A DNA stretch of 64,000 bases, taken from contig JBCCOS010000006.1 in assembly GCA_039025235.1 (NCBI GenBank), forward strand, positions 1 through 64,000, given 5' to 3'. Shown piece by piece: positions 36,925 through 45,310 of this stretch; the stretch's first letter is position 1, and every line of letters begins with the position of its first letter. This DNA comes from MED-G105 sp039025235. GTDB lineage: Bacteria; Pseudomonadota; Alphaproteobacteria; Caulobacterales; Parvularculaceae. Below the pieces are notes generated by a model. That model saw nothing but the letters and a program-made list of their open reading frames with translations. It did no database searches and was not told where the DNA came from. The translations under genes were made by a program, and so were the position numbers.

Positions 36925-37026
36925 TTAAAGCTCTTCTATATCATCTGAGTTCTTAGCAAAACGTACGAACATCAGAAAAGAGAAGGCCGTTAAGAGTAAA
37001 AAAGTACCTACTCCAACCATTAGCAT
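36925..37026 (-). CDS. 33-residue single-span membrane protein
   Basis: ATG at 37026, TAA at 36925. The protein reads MLMVGVGTFLLLTAFSFLMF, then VRFAKNSDDIEEL. A membrane helix of about 20 residues is followed by a positively charged junction and an acidic tail. A strong GGGGGA ribosome-binding site lies five bases upstream. Such topology is typical of small regulatory membrane proteins or subunits of membrane complexes. I do not recognise the family, and the partner is unknown. It is downstream of, and on the same strand as, the polytopic gene at 37225. Confidence 0.6.
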   Translation of the reverse strand: MLMVGVGTFLLLTAFSFLMFVRFAKNSDDIEEL

Positions 37027-37196
37027 GACGTCCCCCAAAAATTTGGACAATTACTACTATTCCATTAGGTAGTGACTAGTCGTAAAGGAATGATTAGTCG
37101 GTTTGTTTAGTCTCTTGCAAATGGGCTAGAGAAAATTTGAACTTATTTTTATTTTTGTAACGATACTGAAGCCAATTCTTTTGAGTTAAAGCCGCT

Positions 37197-37227
37197 CCGT
37201 TTCAAATGAGCTTGCTGAATGGCTTTA
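37197..37227. repeat. Single-hairpin TA-bounded unit on a stop codon
   Basis: TAAAGCCGCTCCGTTTCAAA...GAATGGCTTTA, a shortened hairpin 1 of family A. Its right TTA is the complement of the TAA stop of the leftward membrane-protein gene (37225-37227). Confidence 0.55.
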
Positions 37228-37857
37228 AGTAAAGAGCGTTTCCGCAACACTGACAATTGCTCCAGCAACAGACGTTATCGCAATTTCGACTAAAACAAGC
37301 ATGGCAATAATCGCAATAGATACGCCTGTGTCTCTGTTAAAGGCCCGGCGAATGATGCCCCAGTACATAAATGTTGAAATAGCGTATACTGATAGAATCA
37401 GAAAAAGAGCGCCGGAAAAGCTGGGCGATATGAAAATAAACGCGAGGATGAGCACCTGAAAAAATGTAAGAGGAACCTGCGCCCAGTTATATGAGACAAA
37501 AGCAAGTCCAGCATTTTGACTGCATTTTAGTGAATGCGCAAGGCCAGCGAATAACACTATTCCTGCTATCCAGGCACCCAAAAAAGACAAAGCCTGAATT
37601 GAAAGATACGAATTAAAAGAAACTCCTTGTACGGAGGAATCGGGCAAAGCGCCTTCCGATACCGACCTAAGTTTCTCTTGTATGTGCCACCCGAGATAGT
37701 AAAGCGTTGCAGCTAATGGGACTGTATAGGCAATCGACCAGAATGATCGAAATACACCACGTTCGCTAACGTCCAGGCGATCCTTCCAATCTTGTCGATC
37801 GAGAATCATATCCCAGACGGCGTCAATTTGTTCGACAGCCTCACTAAAGCGAACCAT
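37225..37857 (-). CDS. Polytopic membrane protein, YIP1-like in appearance
   Basis: A 210-residue protein with about five hydrophobic segments, for example SIAYTVPLAATLYYLGW, ALSFLGAWIAGIVLFAGLAHSL, PLTFFQVLILAFIFI, GALFLILSVYAISTFMYWGII and SIAIIAMLVLVEIAITSVAG. The N-terminal 45 residues are soluble. The arrangement recalls YIP1-type proteins, but I cannot confirm the family. ATG 37857 is used; a GTG at 37875 is in frame. The stop lies on a repeat hairpin. Confidence 0.7.
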   Translation of the reverse strand: MVRFSEAVEQIDAVWDMILDRQDWKDRLDVSERGVFRSFWSIAYTVPLAATLYYLGWHIQEKLRSVSEGALPDSSVQGVSFNSYLSIQALSFLGAWIAGIVLFAGLAHSLKCSQNAGLAFVSYNWAQVPLTFFQVLILAFIFISPSFSGALFLILSVYAISTFMYWGIIRRAFNRDTGVSIAIIAMLVLVEIAITSVAGAIVSVAETLFT

Positions 37858-38044
37858 AAGTATGACACCACTCACTCAATTGCCGCGTTTCAATGCGTCT
37901 TTGTTAAGGCGCGCTACTGAAGTCGACTGCTGAAGCACTTACACGAACACAAGCGCACAGTCTTGCGTGTGATATTGCCACATCGTCATAAATTTTTTGT
38001 ATTGAGGTACCGAAGTTGATTTGCCCAAATAATAGCCGCCGCCA

Positions 38045-39061
38045 CTAGTGATTAAGTCTCGTAATTCTCACGGATGAACGCTTGCGCCCGGGCGCGCAGG
38101 AAACCAACGTTCCTGATCGTTCGAAACAAAGGCGCGCCAAGCGAAAGTGAACGGCCACATGAAAATCGAGCCCGGTGATATCCCAAAAGTGCGTTTGCCG
38201 ACGGATATGGGCAAGCACCCCTGGCGCGATCTCAACGCCCGCAACCATATCGGACATGGTTCCTTCAGGCCTCAGAATGATATCGGCGCCATAGTCCGCT
38301 TCGTGAATGAGGCCAAGTAATAGATGCAAAACGCCGAACCGTTCAATGTTTGAATCACCGATCTCGGATGGCGCTCGCCAATCAGAGCCGTAACCGAGGG
38401 TCATGCCCTTCAGTTTGGCCGCTGTTTCAATTTCATCGTCAAGGGCTGCCAGCTGGCGGGTTGTTGGAATTGCTTCTTCCGCAAATTCGGCATCGTTCAA
38501 ACTTTGCACCACGCCATTACATAAATCATACGATAGGCGTACTGACTTTATTGGCGATGATTGTAAACGCGCTTCGGATACGTCAATTTTTGCTTGCAAT
38601 CCAGCGCGTAAAAGCCAAATAGCGTCACTTAGCTCTGTGCCCAAAAGGTCAAAGCCCGTTGTTTTTTCGGGAACCTTCTCCGGCTCAAAAACCGCTTTGC
38701 GCTTCGACGTGGTGTTCAAGCATGTTTGTGATAGCAGTTCAGGCGATAAAGCATGCTTTTCAAACAAACCTTCCGCGCCAGCCTCAATTGCCCTGGCGCG
38801 ATAGTCGCCAATGTCGCCCCCGGTTACAAAGGCAATTGGCGCTGAAGAGTGTTTGCGAATTCGTTCAACATCCGACGGAATCGATAGTGCATCCGGCCGA
38901 TTAATATCGACTAATATGTAATCAATTTCTGGTAAATAGTCAGCTGATGCGATGCTTTCAGGCCGTTCACTGGTTCTGATGTCGAGATCGGACTTACCAT
39001 GAAGCAACTGCTTCATAAGCACGCGTTCATTCCGGTTATCGTCAACAATATGTAACAACAT
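38045..39061 (-). CDS. Response regulator fused to a degenerate kinase-like domain
   Basis: A 338-residue protein. A receiver domain (1-120) has LLHIVDDNRNERVL and ILVDIN as phosphoacceptor site, followed by a helical segment (about 145-215) that could be a dimerisation/phosphotransfer-like bundle. The C-terminal part (about 230-338) resembles a histidine-kinase ATPase fold without the glycine boxes (FGVLHLLLGLIHEADYGADI ... VRITRL). This is like ChpT-type pseudokinases, but that is inference. ATG 39061 follows GGAG. It is divergent from the small kinase at 39401. Confidence 0.7.
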   Translation of the reverse strand: MLLHIVDDNRNERVLMKQLLHGKSDLDIRTSERPESIASADYLPEIDYILVDINRPDALSIPSDVERIRKHSSAPIAFVTGGDIGDYRARAIEAGAEGLFEKHALSPELLSQTCLNTTSKRKAVFEPEKVPEKTTGFDLLGTELSDAIWLLRAGLQAKIDVSEARLQSSPIKSVRLSYDLCNGVVQSLNDAEFAEEAIPTTRQLAALDDEIETAAKLKGMTLGYGSDWRAPSEIGDSNIERFGVLHLLLGLIHEADYGADIILRPEGTMSDMVAGVEIAPGVLAHIRRQTHFWDITGLDFHVAVHFRLARLCFERSGTLVSCAPGRKRSSVRITRLNH

Positions 39062-39400
39062 GGCGTTCTCCAAATGTGTTGATAACGCAAGCTTCAGGCG
39101 TCACCCGACCAGATTAGTGTTCTATTTGGCAATAGTATCCTGCTTTCTGCTGTTGCAAAGGATCAATTTTCCCGTTTTCCTAGAAACCCGGTTGAAATCA
39201 TACTGTTTGAATTCTTGGGGTGTGCTACTGGAATGATAATAAAGACAGATAGAACAAAGAGTTGCGCCGTCGACGCTAAGCGAATGACGTGATCGTGGCA
39301 AGTCGGCTGTTCACGTCTAATGATACCGGTATGATGAGGACACGGTTAGAACTTTTTTGATCTCGTGTTTAAACTGGGGAAAAAAATATTCGGAGGAAAA

Positions 39401-40135
39401 ATGATCCAAGAGGTCTCATTGGCGAGCCGAACGGTTGACGCGAACCCATCTGAGAATGCGTTGGAAGTGCTAGCGGCCGCGATCTCCCATGATGTTCGCG
39501 CTCCGCTACGGCATCTCGTGGCATTTTCTGGGTTTTTGCAAGACCAAACAAAAGGGTCGTTATCAGATGATGTTGAAGAGTATGTGCGCATCATCAATGA
39601 GAGCGCTGAAAATCTTGCTAATATGGCCGACACTTTAGTCGACTTTGCTCGGCTTGATCAGACCTTTGATCGAAATGGTGGTGTCAATATCGCTCGATGT
39701 GTTGAGGATGCGCACCGAGGTCTTGTGGGAGAGGCGGGCGCAGACGATCTCGTTTTGACGCTCAGTTGTGATTATACGATCACCGCGGACGCGACCTTAC
39801 TGACCCGCTTGTGCCGGGAAATTATCGACAATGCGATTAAATTTCGGCATCGAGATAATATGTCAACGTTAGATGTAACGCATGCGTTACATGGTGATTT
39901 AATTGAGTTATCATTTATCGACAACGGCAAAGGCTTCACCAACGGATCAGATGATCGTGTTTTTAAGCTTTTCCAAAAAGGCCATACCGATACCACCCTG
40001 GGAGGGGCTGGCGCTGGCCTAGCGATTTGTCGGCGGATCTGTGATCTGCACGGCGGTGCCATTGAGATGGATCAAAGTCACGAGCAAGGTGCTCGAATTG
40101 TGGTAATCTTACCCGTAAATGGCGACCCTACTTAG
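39401..40135 (+). CDS. Small soluble histidine kinase without a sensor domain
   Basis: A 244-residue kinase with only HisKA and HATPase parts. H30 sits in ISHDVRAPLRHLVAFSGFL, a motif of bacteriophytochrome-type kinases. N-box NAIKFRHRD, G1 DNGKGFTNG and G2 GAGAGLAICRRI complete the catalytic domain. ATG 39401 follows a near-perfect CGGAGGAAAA. With no sensor, it presumably takes its cue from a partner such as the divergent receiver protein; this is inference. Confidence 0.88.
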   Translation: MIQEVSLASRTVDANPSENALEVLAAAISHDVRAPLRHLVAFSGFLQDQTKGSLSDDVEEYVRIINESAENLANMADTLVDFARLDQTFDRNGGVNIARCVEDAHRGLVGEAGADDLVLTLSCDYTITADATLLTRLCREIIDNAIKFRHRDNMSTLDVTHALHGDLIELSFIDNGKGFTNGSDDRVFKLFQKGHTDTTLGGAGAGLAICRRICDLHGGAIEMDQSHEQGARIVVILPVNGDPT

Positions 40136-40170
40136 TTCAACTTGTGTTGATGTGCCGACAGAATGGTTCG

Positions 40171-40215
40171 CATACCGCCAATAGTTAGCATGCCGCTGAT
40201 AGTTAGTATACCAAC
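40171..40215 (+). repeat. 18-bp tandem repeat upstream of the CheB/CheR fusion
   Basis: CATACCGCCAATAGTTAG, CATGCCGCTGATAGTTAG and a partial TATACCAAC follow head to tail with an 18-bp period. Confidence 0.7.
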
Positions 40216-40295
40216 AAGGTCCTACTAGCATAACGAATACAGGGGCACGACGTTTAGTTGCGCTGGTCTATATATGCGTCATTCGGATTAAAATA

Positions 40296-40350
40296 ACCGT
40301 CTGTATTAAATGAGCCATTTGGATTAAGTGAGCCATGTGGATTAAGTGAG
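40296..40350 (+). repeat. Second 18-bp tandem repeat upstream of the CheB/CheR fusion
   Basis: Units TATTAAATGAGCCATTTG, GATTAAGTGAGCCATGTG and GATTAAGTGAGATTGG, immediately before the start codon at 40359. Sequence and period differ in detail from the array at 40171. Confidence 0.75.
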
Positions 40351-40358
40351 ATTGGGGC

Positions 40359-43300
40359 ATGAAAGACGAAAATTCTCCTATCCTTCAAGTGACAACGCCA
40401 GAAAAAATATGGGTGGGCATCGGCTCGTCCGCTGGCGGACTTGAAGCCCTTCGAGAGTTGGCAAAGAGTCTTCCGCGCGATACGAATGCCACATATATCG
40501 TTGTGCAGCATATGGCGCCAAAGTATAAAAGTATGCTCGCAGAACTGATCGGACGGGAAACCCATTTAGCTGTTAGCGACATTACTGACGGTGTAGAGCC
40601 GCAGGCCAATCAGATATATGTTACCCCGCCCAATAATGATGTGTGTGTGGAAGGTGATACCCTCCGGTTGCGCGATCCGAGCTCAGAACCCGCCGCACCA
40701 AAGCCCTCTGTTGATCGCTTTTTTCGGTCGCTTGCAGAAGAAAAAGGAGCGTTCTCTGTTGGGGTTGTGCTATCCGGAACGGGATCTGATGGGTCATTTG
40801 GTGTCCGCGCTATCCGTGAAGCCGGCGGAATTACGATTGCACAAGATGACTCCACAGCGAAGTATGACGGCATGCCAAATGCCGCCGTTGACACCGGTTG
40901 TGTTGACCTTGTCATGCCACCAGCAGAAATCGGCGCGCAGTTCTTAAAAATCACGAAGACGCCACGCGACCTCGATGCGATCAGAGATCAATTAAGTCCG
41001 CGTGACGAGCTCGCGGATATCTTCCAAATTCTCCTTGCTCGTACGAGAGTCGATTTCCGCGAGTATAAAAGGCCGACAGTTTATCGACGCGTCGAACGTC
41101 GCATAGCAGCGCTTACTGTTGGTTCGCTTGATCGATATATACAGATATTGCGAGAAAATCCTGATGAGGCGCAAGCCCTGTTCAAAGACTTGCTCATTTC
41201 TGTGACATCGTTCTTTCGCGATGAAAAAGAATTCAAAGCGATCGCCCACCAGATAAAGAAGATAGCAGAAGATAGGAAAGACGGTAGTGTCCGAGTATGG
41301 ATTACGGGCTGTGCGACGGGCGAAGAAGCTTATTCTATTGCAATTTTATTTGTTGAGTCGCTTGGCGGTATCGATGCAATTGCCCCGGGGCGATTACAAA
41401 TATTTGCTACCGATATCGATGAAGCAGCCATTATTCGTGCCCGCAAAGGGACATATCCCTATATGTCGCTTGCGGAAATGCCTTATGAATTGAAAGAACG
41501 CTATTTCGATGCTGACGAAGATGAATATACGATAAAAAAATCCATCCGTGATATGATCGTATTTTCCGTTCATAACCTATGTACCGATCCCCCATTCCAA
41601 CGCATTGATCTTGTCAGTTGTAGAAATCTTCTGATTTACTTCCAGTCTTCTCTTCAAGAACGTGTTTTTGAGCGTTTGCATTACGCTTTGCAGCCCAATG
41701 GTGTTTTATTTCTTGGGCGGTCTGAAACGATCTCGGGCGCTGAGGGGTTGTTTCGGCAAGTGGGTGAGGAACGCCATATTTTCCGACGTCGCGTTGTCAC
41801 AGGAAAAGCAGAGAAGCGGGAAAGTATCGATCTTAAACCATATTTTCCTCAGTTTTCTCAACGTGCCGCCCAAAGAAATGATACTGAACTGAATTCAGCG
41901 CGTGCCATGTTTGATGGCCTTGTCGAGGTCCTGGGTAAAAATAGTTTGCTTGCTGATACCGATTTAAAGCTCCTGCGCTCATACGGGAATGTCGATAAAT
42001 TTATTACAATAGCCCCGGGGACGGTTCGCGCCACTGTCGCGTCCCTTGTAAAGCCTGAATATGTTAATGAGGTCAGGACCTTATCAATGCTTGCCCTTAG
42101 GCGGGGTGAGCAACGGCTGGGATTGGTTCGTCATGATACCGATGACCCTACGAAACGCCTACAGATTCGAGTGTATCCCATCAGGGCATTTGATGAAGAG
42201 CAATTCGTTCTGATTTCATTTTGTGAATGGACAGAAGATACAATATCTGACGAGTTCTTATCGCAATCAGGCTCAAAGCATAATTCAGAACAAGTGAACG
42301 CACTGGAACGTGAGCTCCGAATGGCGAGAGAGTCGCTCCAACAAACTGTTGAGGAGCTTGAAACGTCTAATGAGGAGTTGCAGGCGGTCAATGAAGAACT
42401 TCAATCGTCAAATGAAGAGTTGCAGTCTACCAACGAAGAATTAGAAACATCGAATGAAGAGTTGCAGTCTTCTAATGAGGAACTCACAACCGTCAATGAA
42501 GAGCTGCACATCAATTCGCAAGAGTTAGCTGCGCTTACCCATGATTTGAACAGCGTTCTAGAAAATGTTGGAACGCCAGTTCTAGTTATCAATAAAGAGA
42601 TGAATATCATCCGCAGTAGTTTTGAGGCGAAAAATTTCTTTGGGCTTTCGAAACGCGGTGAGATGCCGAGTGTTTCACAATGCATCTTACCACTTGGGTT
42701 TCCTGTTATTTCATCATTAATCATGGAAGCGATCGATAGCGGTGTGAATATTCACCGTGATTATAACGCCCACGGAAATAGTTACTCAGTTATCGTATCT
42801 CCCTATCGAAGCGAAAAAGGCGAGCTGGCCGGTGTCGTGCTTGTCGCGCATGACACGACGAGACTGACCCGGGCCGAAGAAGAGTTACGCCTGATTTTTG
42901 ATAACGCGCCTGTCAGGATTTGGTATAAGGACGACAAGAATACCATCGTTAAATTAAATTCAGCTGCTGCTGACTCTATGTCTATGGCAATTGAGGATGT
43001 TGAAGGCGTCAACACTGCTGAACTATTCCCTGAAATGGCTGATAAGTATCTGAAAGATGATCTTTCAGTGATTAGGACGGGTAGACCGCTTCTTGGTATG
43101 GTGGAGGAGTATAAACCAAAGCATGGCAGTCACGGTTGGGTGCGTGCGGATAAAGTGCCGTTGAAAGATACCCTCCTTGGTGAGAACGGACTGCTTATTG
43201 TTGCGCAGGATATAACAACAGAAAAAGACGCACTTGATCGCTTGAAAGTCAGTGAAGAGCGCTATCATCTTGCTGTTGAAGGTTCGCTGGTCGGTTTATG

Positions 43301-44729
43301 GGATTGGGACTGCCAGTCTGATGATCTTTATTGGTCCCCTCGGTTTAAAGAAATAATTGGAATTACTGACAGCAACTTTAGACCTGAGTTCGATGAATTT
43401 GCATCACGCCTCCATCCGGATGACAAGGACGCAACGCTCGCAAAACTGAATGCACACATACAGCGTCGTGAACCATTTCATGTGGAATACCGTCTGCGGC
43501 GAACGGACGGTGCTTATGTATGGATCGAGGCGCGCGGGCAGGCGATTTGGGATGATCAGAATAAACCAATTCGCATGGCGGGGTCGGTTGATGACATTAC
43601 GGAACGCCGTAGCTATGCGCTTGATCTGAAGCGTCGTTCTGATCAACTCGCGCTTGCGGCGGAGCTTGCGCGTGTTGGGTATTGGAGGCTCGATGCACGA
43701 GATCAAACCGTACAATGGTCTGATACGGTGTACACTATTCATGGTGTTCAACCTGGCTCTGAGGAACCGACCCTTCAGGAGGCGATAAACTATTATCATT
43801 CTAACGATCGTGACCGGGTCTCTGAGATGGTGAATCTTGGGCTAGAGACAGGCGAACCGTTTGAATTTGAAGCCCGCGTTATCCGCCCCGATGGGACCGT
43901 ACGAAGTGTCCAATCAAAATGTGCTCTTGAATTCGATCGTTATGGCGAGGTTGAAAGCATCAATGGCGTAATCATCGATATCACCGACTACCGCGAGCGC
44001 GAACGCGAATTGAGAAATGCGCTTGATGAGCTTGCACGGTCGAATAATGAGCTCAGTCGCTTCGCTTACGTTTGTTCTCATGATCTCAAAGAACCCGTGA
44101 GAACAATTCTTTCAATGGCTGATATTGTGCTTGAGCGGCGCGGTGAAATTTCTGATGATGAACGCAATCACCTGCTCGGCCGGATTTCGGCGAACGCACA
44201 ACGCCTCGCTAAAATTATCGAGGGTCTGCTTGCTTATTCTCAAATCGATAACTCGGGAATTGATCTCGAAGAGGTATCGCTGAATGACGTGGTCTCTGAG
44301 GTTTGCGAAGATCTAGAATCATCGATTAAGCGTGTCCGGGCCGTCCTTGAGGTCGGGGCTTTACCAGTCGTCACCGGTGCGCGGTTGCATTTCCGGCAGA
44401 TTTTTCAAAATTTGATTGGCAATTCCCTTAAATACGGCGCTGTCAAGGGTGCACGTGTGAAAGTTTATGCTACAACTCTCGGACATAATACTGTTCTTAC
44501 TGTGGAAGATAATGGCCCTGGCGTTCCTGACGGGGATCGTGAGCGAATATTTAGTTTATTTGAAAGGCTGCATCGAGCAGACCAAGTGGATGGCGCCGGC
44601 TTAGGCTTGGCAATATGTCGTAAGCTGATCGATGCGTATCATGGCGAAATATGGTGCGAGCGTGGCGAACTTGGTGGCGCCGCCTTTCGCATTAAATTGC
44701 CGAGGCCTAAACGAAAGAAGCACGTATAA
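40359..44729 (+). CDS. CheB-CheR-PAS histidine kinase fusion
   Basis: A 1456-residue multidomain signalling protein. The CheB methylesterase domain (about 17-200) has the catalytic Ser in GSSAGG (S24), His in VVQHMAP and Asp in SGTGSDG. The CheR methyltransferase follows (about 215-480; VWITGCATGEEAYS, VSCRNLLIYF). A long heptad coiled coil of ETSNEELQ-like repeats spans about 650-730. Three PAS domains (about 740-1200) lead to HisKA with H1241 in YVCSHDLKEPVRTI and a full HATPase. No cheA or cheW is nearby, so it probably serves a non-flagellar or standalone pathway. It overlaps the response regulator by one base. Confidence 0.93.
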   Translation: MKDENSPILQVTTPEKIWVGIGSSAGGLEALRELAKSLPRDTNATYIVVQHMAPKYKSMLAELIGRETHLAVSDITDGVEPQANQIYVTPPNNDVCVEGDTLRLRDPSSEPAAPKPSVDRFFRSLAEEKGAFSVGVVLSGTGSDGSFGVRAIREAGGITIAQDDSTAKYDGMPNAAVDTGCVDLVMPPAEIGAQFLKITKTPRDLDAIRDQLSPRDELADIFQILLARTRVDFREYKRPTVYRRVERRIAALTVGSLDRYIQILRENPDEAQALFKDLLISVTSFFRDEKEFKAIAHQIKKIAEDRKDGSVRVWITGCATGEEAYSIAILFVESLGGIDAIAPGRLQIFATDIDEAAIIRARKGTYPYMSLAEMPYELKERYFDADEDEYTIKKSIRDMIVFSVHNLCTDPPFQRIDLVSCRNLLIYFQSSLQERVFERLHYALQPNGVLFLGRSETISGAEGLFRQVGEERHIFRRRVVTGKAEKRESIDLKPYFPQFSQRAAQRNDTELNSARAMFDGLVEVLGKNSLLADTDLKLLRSYGNVDKFITIAPGTVRATVASLVKPEYVNEVRTLSMLALRRGEQRLGLVRHDTDDPTKRLQIRVYPIRAFDEEQFVLISFCEWTEDTISDEFLSQSGSKHNSEQVNALERELRMARESLQQTVEELETSNEELQAVNEELQSSNEELQSTNEELETSNEELQSSNEELTTVNEELHINSQELAALTHDLNSVLENVGTPVLVINKEMNIIRSSFEAKNFFGLSKRGEMPSVSQCILPLGFPVISSLIMEAIDSGVNIHRDYNAHGNSYSVIVSPYRSEKGELAGVVLVAHDTTRLTRAEEELRLIFDNAPVRIWYKDDKNTIVKLNSAAADSMSMAIEDVEGVNTAELFPEMADKYLKDDLSVIRTGRPLLGMVEEYKPKHGSHGWVRADKVPLKDTLLGENGLLIVAQDITTEKDALDRLKVSEERYHLAVEGSLVGLWDWDCQSDDLYWSPRFKEIIGITDSNFRPEFDEFASRLHPDDKDATLAKLNAHIQRREPFHVEYRLRRTDGAYVWIEARGQAIWDDQNKPIRMAGSVDDITERRSYALDLKRRSDQLALAAELARVGYWRLDARDQTVQWSDTVYTIHGVQPGSEEPTLQEAINYYHSNDRDRVSEMVNLGLETGEPFEFEARVIRPDGTVRSVQSKCALEFDRYGEVESINGVIIDITDYRERERELRNALDELARSNNELSRFAYVCSHDLKEPVRTILSMADIVLERRGEISDDERNHLLGRISANAQRLAKIIEGLLAYSQIDNSGIDLEEVSLNDVVSEVCEDLESSIKRVRAVLEVGALPVVTGARLHFRQIFQNLIGNSLKYGAVKGARVKVYATTLGHNTVLTVEDNGPGVPDGDRERIFSLFERLHRADQVDGAGLGLAICRKLIDAYHGEIWCERGELGGAAFRIKLPRPKRKKHV

Positions 44730-45145
44730 TGGCTGAGATATTTTTTTTAGACGATAGTAGTGACGAAGCCCTTTTAACATCCATATTACTCCGTGAAGCG
44801 AACGATAATATTGAGCCTTCATTCTATCTGACCTTTGAGGAATTACAGAGCGAGTTGGATCAACGGTTTGCAAGAGAGGTTAGTTTTCCCGAACTGATTG
44901 CCATTGATTTGAATATGCCACGACGAGACGGAATCGACATCGTTAAGTGGTTTAAAGGCGACGCTCGCTTTGATGGTATTGCTGTAGGTGTGTGCACCGG
45001 TTCTTCTGACCCTTATGATCGACAGCGTAGTTTTGCAGCAGGAGCGGACTTTTTTGTTGTTAAACCGTTCGATCACAAAAAACTTGAAGACGCACGCAGT
45101 CAGGCAGACGACAAGCGTCACATGTCCGGTGCGCATCATTCATAG
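44729..45145 (+). CDS. Single-domain response regulator, Rcp1-like
   Basis: A 138-residue receiver with no output domain. The acidic pocket is FFLDDSSDE, the phosphoacceptor D60 in AIDLNMPRRDG, and the lysine in VVKPFD. The style (LNMPRRDG) is that of Rcp1 partners of phytochrome-like kinases. Its ATG overlaps the TAA of the CheB-CheR-kinase gene (TAATG), so coupled translation and a kinase-regulator pairing are likely. Confidence 0.9.
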   Translation: MAEIFFLDDSSDEALLTSILLREANDNIEPSFYLTFEELQSELDQRFAREVSFPELIAIDLNMPRRDGIDIVKWFKGDARFDGIAVGVCTGSSDPYDRQRSFAAGADFFVVKPFDHKKLEDARSQADDKRHMSGAHHS

Positions 45146-45167
45146 TATCGTCTTTGGCAAGGACCAC

Positions 45168-45303
45168 TAAAGCGCTTCGCCGATAAGTGTGATCGGTTGA
45201 TGGTTCGCGTCCATCAACTCGGCAATAGGTCGAACAATTGTTCGACCGACCAAACAAGGACTTAGAGCCTCGTTCCAATAGAATTGGAACGCGAAAAGTT
45301 CTA
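45168..45303 (-). mobile_element. Family C element, uninterrupted copy (C2)
   Basis: A 136-bp element bounded by TA (CTAAAGCGCTTCGCC ... AAAAGTTCTAG). It contains ACAATTGTT-type and CATCAACTCGG blocks, the linker CAAACAAGGACTTAGAGC and a GTTCCAAT/ATTGGAAC hairpin. It is the reverse-orientation counterpart of C3 at 60061 and lies between convergent genes. Confidence 0.88.
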
Positions 45304-45310
45304 GTAAGGA

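Noticed and set aside
40254..40565. Leftward ORF with a SLNPHGSLNPNG-type repeat
   Set aside because: It is antisense to the CheB-CheR fusion start, and its repeats simply mirror the 18-bp tandem DNA repeat.
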